NCBI GenBank assembly: GCA_964036155.1
Contig: OZ038422.1
Coordinates: 26,311,201-26,375,200, forward strand
Source: Diploscapter coronatus
Lineage: Eukaryota > Nematoda > Chromadorea > Rhabditida > Rhabditidae
Direction: 5' to 3'
Length of the DNA: 64,000 nucleotides
Of the stretch, positions 59,639 to 64,000 are shown piece after piece (positions within the stretch are counted from its first letter, which is position 1; every line of letters begins with the position of its first letter). The translations under genes and the position numbers were made by a program. The notes under the pieces were generated by a model. That model was given only the letters and a program-made list of their open reading frames with translations, was not told where the DNA came from and made no database searches.

Positions 59639-60568
59639 TATGAAGGATTTACTGTTGATTTTAATCAGTATCTTTAACTTCCCTTTAAAATTGAAGTCCT
59701 GTATACCTACAGACCATTCGTAAGCTTTATTTTGTTTAATTTGAATATTTTAACCTATATCTTAGGGGATCCAACACTTTAACCACAACGACAACTTTAC
59801 CACAGGAATCATGCTCTTCAAATTGCATGCCGTTAGCGATAACGCCAATTGTGATGAATAGTGTGATTTAAATTATAACTTTTTAAACCTAATTAACTTT
59901 TGAATCAAAAGAGCTTAATATTTAGCTACTTTCATAGTTTACTAAGCGCGATGTTATTTGCTAAAACATTGCAATTTTGATAGAGGAGAAGAACTTGCTA
60001 ATTTTCCTAAATGATATGACGTATATTTCAAGATTTCAAAAGAATATATGAAATCCCCCTTCTTAGATCCCAATGAAATGCAAGGTTCCGGTGAGATTAC
60101 TCAAACGATGATTAGTGAATCTTGTTCTGGCCTGCGAATATCTTGTGCAATAGACGGGGATAGATCGAACTATGTCTCAGTTTATGCTATCTTGGAGGTT
60201 TGAATTGAAAACTGGTCACTTTTTTATGTTTAAATTAAGAATAACAATAGGCAAAGGATAGCTAGAGGCTGTGTCGAATTAGAAACTTCACAAGGTATAC
60301 AAATTTCACGCGATAAAAAATCGTAGATAATCAAAATTTTTATCCATATTCTGGAATGTTTCAAATAAAAAATTGAAGATATTTTACGGTGTCAGTCCGG
60401 ATCCTGGATCTATATGAATAATAGAGTCACTGAAATCCAATGCATAGAAGAAGTGGACGCAATGTGTGACCCAAGTGTTTCCCCAGAAACCCCAATTATG
60501 CAATTCAATCAAGATAATCATGATGAAAACGAAGAAGCAACTAATGATTTTCCTATAATTAAAGGTAG
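59639..60568 (+). CDS. C6-domain (DUF281-like) secreted protein, structure incomplete
   Basis: Exon 1 begins ATG at 59639 and encodes a signal peptide (MKDLLLILISIFNF). It joins in frame to a Thr-rich linker and ESCSSNCMPLAITPIVMN (about 59766-59862), then to ISESCSGLRISCAIDGD (60069-60198). A later exon (60388-60567) carries the W-Y-...-C end of the domain (SGSWIYMNNRVTEIQC) plus an acidic tail. The CxxC, central C..C and W.Y...C pattern matches the gene at 61379 and nematode C6 domains. The block at about 60253-60295 does not join in frame on either side, and I found no end. The gene may be damaged or spliced in a way I missed. Confidence 0.45.
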
Positions 60569-61378
60569 GGGATCTTATATTTAGATTTTAAAGGGGCTTC
60601 TATTGAAAACATCAGTTTCGAGGAAAAATTGAATATAATTTGAGGAATCTTTTATATAACATTATTCATTGAAGGTTTCAACCTAGAAGTCTTATATTTT
60701 AGCACTGCCTCATGTTTTCTAACAAACGGCACACATAAAATCGGATATGCAAGAAGAGAGAAAAAACGATAATTGTAATCCCTTTGATATCGACTTTTTA
60801 AACTTTAATTTGGAATTTTCTTCTAAATTGCATTACCATCAAGATATGGTATGTTCATGAGATGTTTAGTGCTTTACAATGGAGATGCATAGATTAAAGG
60901 CGTTATTTCCCGTTGTTAAAGAACATGATAGTGCTCTAGGAATTTTCTAGTAAAATATTTATCCGAAAGAGAACTTACTACAATTTAAGGAGCCATCAAT
61001 TTGAAATAAAATAACTTCCAGACTTAATCTCCCTAAGCCGGTTTCACTTTTTCCGCGAAAATCCAGAGGATGAGGTTTAGATTTCGAGTGATAATGATAT
61101 GATAATTATCGTGATGGATAGACTTTCACATATGCAAACCATGAAAACTGCTATGAATACACTTTTTTCTGAGTAATTATATTCATGATTTCTACGAAAT
61201 AGTGAATTATTATTTGAGTCAGAATAAAACGAACTATTTTTTGCATTTGAATGAAAATGACTTTCACTTCCCTGAATTGTGATTATCCTTGAAGCACGTG
61301 TGTATAAATATCCTCGAATCTCCAAAGATATCTCTTTTCCTCGACATCTAAATCACCTTAGATTTTGTGCAATAAACG
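60569..61378. other. No gene resolved
   Basis: May hold 3' exons of the preceding C6-type gene, but none can be joined in frame. Otherwise AT-rich upstream sequence of the next gene. Confidence 0.35.
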
Positions 61379-63730
61379 ATGATATTTCTTATTTTCTTGT
61401 CATTTTTCTGTAAATTTTTGCTCACTTATGCCTGTATCACCACCATACCACCGTAAGTTTAATTTTAAGAGTTATTAAAGGAATCTGTTAGAATTCAGGG
61501 ACGAGCCCATTACCACCACTACGCCAAGACGTAGGTGTTAAATGTTAACAATCAGAATATTAATTTTAAAAAATAAAGATTACTTCTTGTCTAACTTATA
61601 CTAGTTTTCATGATTTAAAAAATGCCTAGAATAGATAAAAAAAATTATGACAAATAGTGCTTAGCGTGCCCCCACTGCAATAATGTTGAAAGAAGCCTGA
61701 TCATGCAAACTCCGACTGTTTTGAACGGGAACGTGAATTTGATGCCGGTCAGCGATGCGCAGTTTTGCCTAGTCGGTCAGCGCGTCACTTGCTCCTACGT
61801 CAGTCCGCCGCCCGGAGGCGCCTCCGTTGTGTTGACGATCACCGTCTTCAATTCGGTATCAAATCAAAATTCATCGTTATTAAATATCACGCGAAAAGAA
61901 GAGACTGACATAAAATCGCTATTTGCTCTTGTTTTCGACCTCCAGGATTTTGGACTTCAATACAGCAAATACATTTTCTCTGATTTTAGGCGGGTGCAGC
62001 TCTATTTAGCCAAGAATTTTGTTCGGGCTCGACACCAGCGTTTGGTAAGTAAACCATATATCTAAAATAAAAGTACCCTTACTTATAAATAATCGAAGAT
62101 CAAAGGTTTACAGTGGCGGTGAAAAGTTTGGAAGAATTATGTCTGTGAATGCGGGGACTGGTATATCCAAACATCATTTACCAATTTGAATGAAACTTGG
62201 CGAAAATTAACGATTCAGTGGGAAGAATATGTGTACGAAATTTTATTCAGAACGGTTCACGATAATTGGACATACTAGCAGGGCAGACATATAAAGACAT
62301 AATTGTTCCTAGCCTTTGACCGCCACGGTATTTTAGTCTTCCCGCCAACTATAAACATTGAACATAAATCTGAAACATGCAATTTCAGAATTTACATGTA
62401 TCGCCAACAATACATGGCAATTCATGCAGTTCACGGACTCGGATTTACGGGTTCAATGTGTACAGGACAACGCCAACATCTGCACTGCGGAGCCTGCTGA
62501 TCAAGCTGAAAAATTGCCGAAACTTCCCGGACTAGCGCCGATCAATCAACCAGGTAAGGCTTAGATTTTATCTAATTAGGCAGTTTACAAAAGCAGTAAG
62601 TAAAATTCGAACGAAACCTACCGTTATAAAATGATCAAAATTGAACTTCGATGATTCGGCTTAGTACTTTTATTAATTGCATACTAATTAAATATGTCTA
62701 GTTAGTTCTTGGTTTGAAAAAAGCTAAGATTATGATCACAGATGATTCGGATCAACTCGAATCAGAGTTAAACCAAGAATTCACAACCACCCTGGCCCCA
62801 AATACAGAATTTCTTGCACTCCAACATGATACCAAAATCCGAAGAAAGAGAAACAACTGTCGAAGCTGTACCTTGCGGGGCACTAATTTCTTCAATGATG
62901 ACATGGATCATGGTAAGTTACCCTGTATTTCCCACCAAATTTGCGCTCCTTTTCATTCTTCTCGTTTCCTATTACTCGTCTTATATTCACACGCTATTTC
63001 TTCTCCTCTTCCGTCGTACTTCTAGCGGAAGACGGCGAACAGTTGGCAAAAGACTGGTATAATGATAGTGCGTTAAGTATCATCAGCAGGTCGTTTGGTA
63101 AAGGCTTCGGTCTTCTCCTTTGCAATAATTTTGACATATTTAGCATCTCGTTAGCTGGGAGATAAGTGAAAATGAAAAGACGAATAAGAAACGAGAAAAA
63201 TTGAGAGAGTAAAAATTTGGTGGGAAATCGAGGGTGTTTAAAAATAATAGATAAAAAAAAAACGATTTCAGATAAAAAAGGCACAGCTATGGCTGTTATG
63301 GCTTATAACCCTGAGACTAGGTCTTAAAAATGAAATTTTCAATTTAAAATAGGAATTTCAGATGCAATGAAGCTCAAATCGTATGTATTGGGTCGGAAAA
63401 TGCCATGACCAGAATCGGAACTTTGAGGGTAAATTTCTAATAGAAAGCCCCTAAAATAAACTATTAGAGTGCTCTGTTTGAAATTTTCTGGAATTATTTT
63501 AGGACGACGGCACAGTGGGTGTGATTTCCGAGGGGTGTGCACATTCCACTACACCATCACACATGATACAATGCGATAGACAAGGAAAATGGCGATATAT
63601 GTGAGATATTTAAAACGGCGAATTTGCTCGGTCTATCATTAACCACTACAGATTCGACGACGAAAATTCGTATGTAAATACGACGCAAGTGAGCTTCGTC
63701 TGCACCAAGCATCCCCAAGATACATGCTAA
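61379..63730 (+). CDS. Secreted protein with two C6-type domains
   Basis: Eleven exons (61379-61452, 61499-61530, 61665-61855, 61990-62044, 62389-62553, 62706-62912, 63026-63067, 63272-63320, 63362-63428, 63503-63600, 63652-63730) join in frame to 352 residues. The signal peptide is MIFLIFLSFFCKFLLTYA. A Thr/Pro linker leads into domain 1: CPHCNNVERSL, VGQRVTCSY, QEFCSGSTP, FTCIANNTWQF and RVQCVQ. Domain 2 repeats the plan: NCRSCTLRG, NEAQIVCIGSE, SEGCAHST, MIQCDRQGKWRYM and VSFVCTKHP. The spacing of six cysteines with a late W fits the nematode C6 (DUF281) domain. These are extracellular proteins of largely unknown function. The intron between exons 4 and 5 contains a mariner-like insertion. 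It is the tandem neighbour of a similar gene upstream. Confidence 0.82.
62111..62328. mobile_element. 218-bp mariner-like insertion in an intron
   Basis: The left end after TA reads CAGTGGCGGTGAAAAGTTTG. The right end before TA, inverted, reads CCGTGGCGGTCAAAGGCTAG. Both resemble Tc1/mariner termini and the element at 3249-3817. It lies wholly within an intron of the two-domain C6 gene and has no coding capacity. Confidence 0.5.
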
Positions 63731-64000
63731 TTAAAATGAGTATTTTAAGTTGTCGATTTTAGACTTGGAAACTAGATCTTCATATATCAATACGAGTATT
63801 TTTGTATTGAATAAACACATTAGTTTGAAATTGATCGAGCCTATGGAGCACTTTCGTTAGGTGAAAATAAACTATGGGGGTGCTGTAAGTATAAAAATAC
63901 TAACTGACGAATTTTTGCATGTATAAAATTAGCCAGTGCATTTGACGATCGTCTTACCTCGGGCTGGGTGCAATGCATTTTACTTACACCATTGGTTTAC

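Noticed and set aside
1..64000. CRISPR arrays, prokaryotic operons or viral genes
   Set aside because: Gene structure is spliced nematode throughout; the repeats found are dispersed words or TIR elements, not spaced direct repeats, and no viral protein was recognised.

Overview
The window is nuclear DNA from a rhabditid-type nematode. It is AT-rich, with dense genes on both strands cut into many short exons. Introns are often 40-60 bases and end in the nematode-style TTTCAG or TTTTAG. Several start codons sit directly behind a splice acceptor, as expected for spliced-leader trans-splicing. Gene content agrees: a MyoD factor very close to Caenorhabditis HLH-1, a CAMTA factor (CAMT-1), the proteasome subunit PAS-7, a cadmium-responsive/failed-axon-connections family protein, and C6-domain (DUF281) secreted proteins. 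From memory, hlh-1, camt-1 and pas-7 all lie on C. elegans chromosome II, so this may be the equivalent linkage group.

Layout. 0-14 kb: the 3' end of a plus-strand gene; a secreted six-EF-hand protein (+); a tail-anchored protein (-); a long minus-strand locus of protein-like exon blocks that I could not join into one frame (6.2-12.5 kb); and a 138-residue protein of unknown family (-). 15-19 kb: hlh-1 (-), nine exons. 20-23 kb: a clan-2-like cytochrome P450 (-). 24.4-34 kb: camt-1 (-), 26 exons with all junctions in frame. 38.9-39.7 kb: an acireductone dioxygenase homologue (+) that has lost most of its metal ligands. 40-42.7 kb: a LACTB-type serine beta-lactamase-fold protein (-). 43.6-45.6 kb: pas-7 (-). 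46.8-47.9 kb: a cdr/FAXC-like GST-fold membrane protein (+). 48-52.8 kb: a single-pass membrane protein with a Q/M-rich tail (-). 56.4-59.5 kb: a multi-pass, possibly gustatory-receptor-like protein and a small multi-pass protein (+). 59.6-63.7 kb: two C6-domain secreted proteins (+), the first unresolved.

The genes do not form a pathway; this is an ordinary mixed chromosomal segment. The striking signal is in the non-coding DNA. Many introns are built from reiterated, often palindromic words: GGATATATGAAATCC, TTAATTA, ATGACGTCA, TGGTAAC, AACGTTA, TTTAAATTTAG, CTCGCGAGTA. In a few cases almost the whole intron is two copies of one word. This is the main candidate for something undescribed. 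There are also several TIR elements with apparent TA target duplications: a GC-rich near-perfect palindrome at 45.8 kb, a related pair at 37.1 and 50.1 kb, and mariner-like ends at 3.2 and 62.1 kb. A near-identical repeat is shared by 4.4 and 12.7 kb. Possible second isoforms appear in hlh-1 and pas-7.

Exon boundaries were assigned by eye from frame and splice consensus. They are predictions, not transcript evidence.
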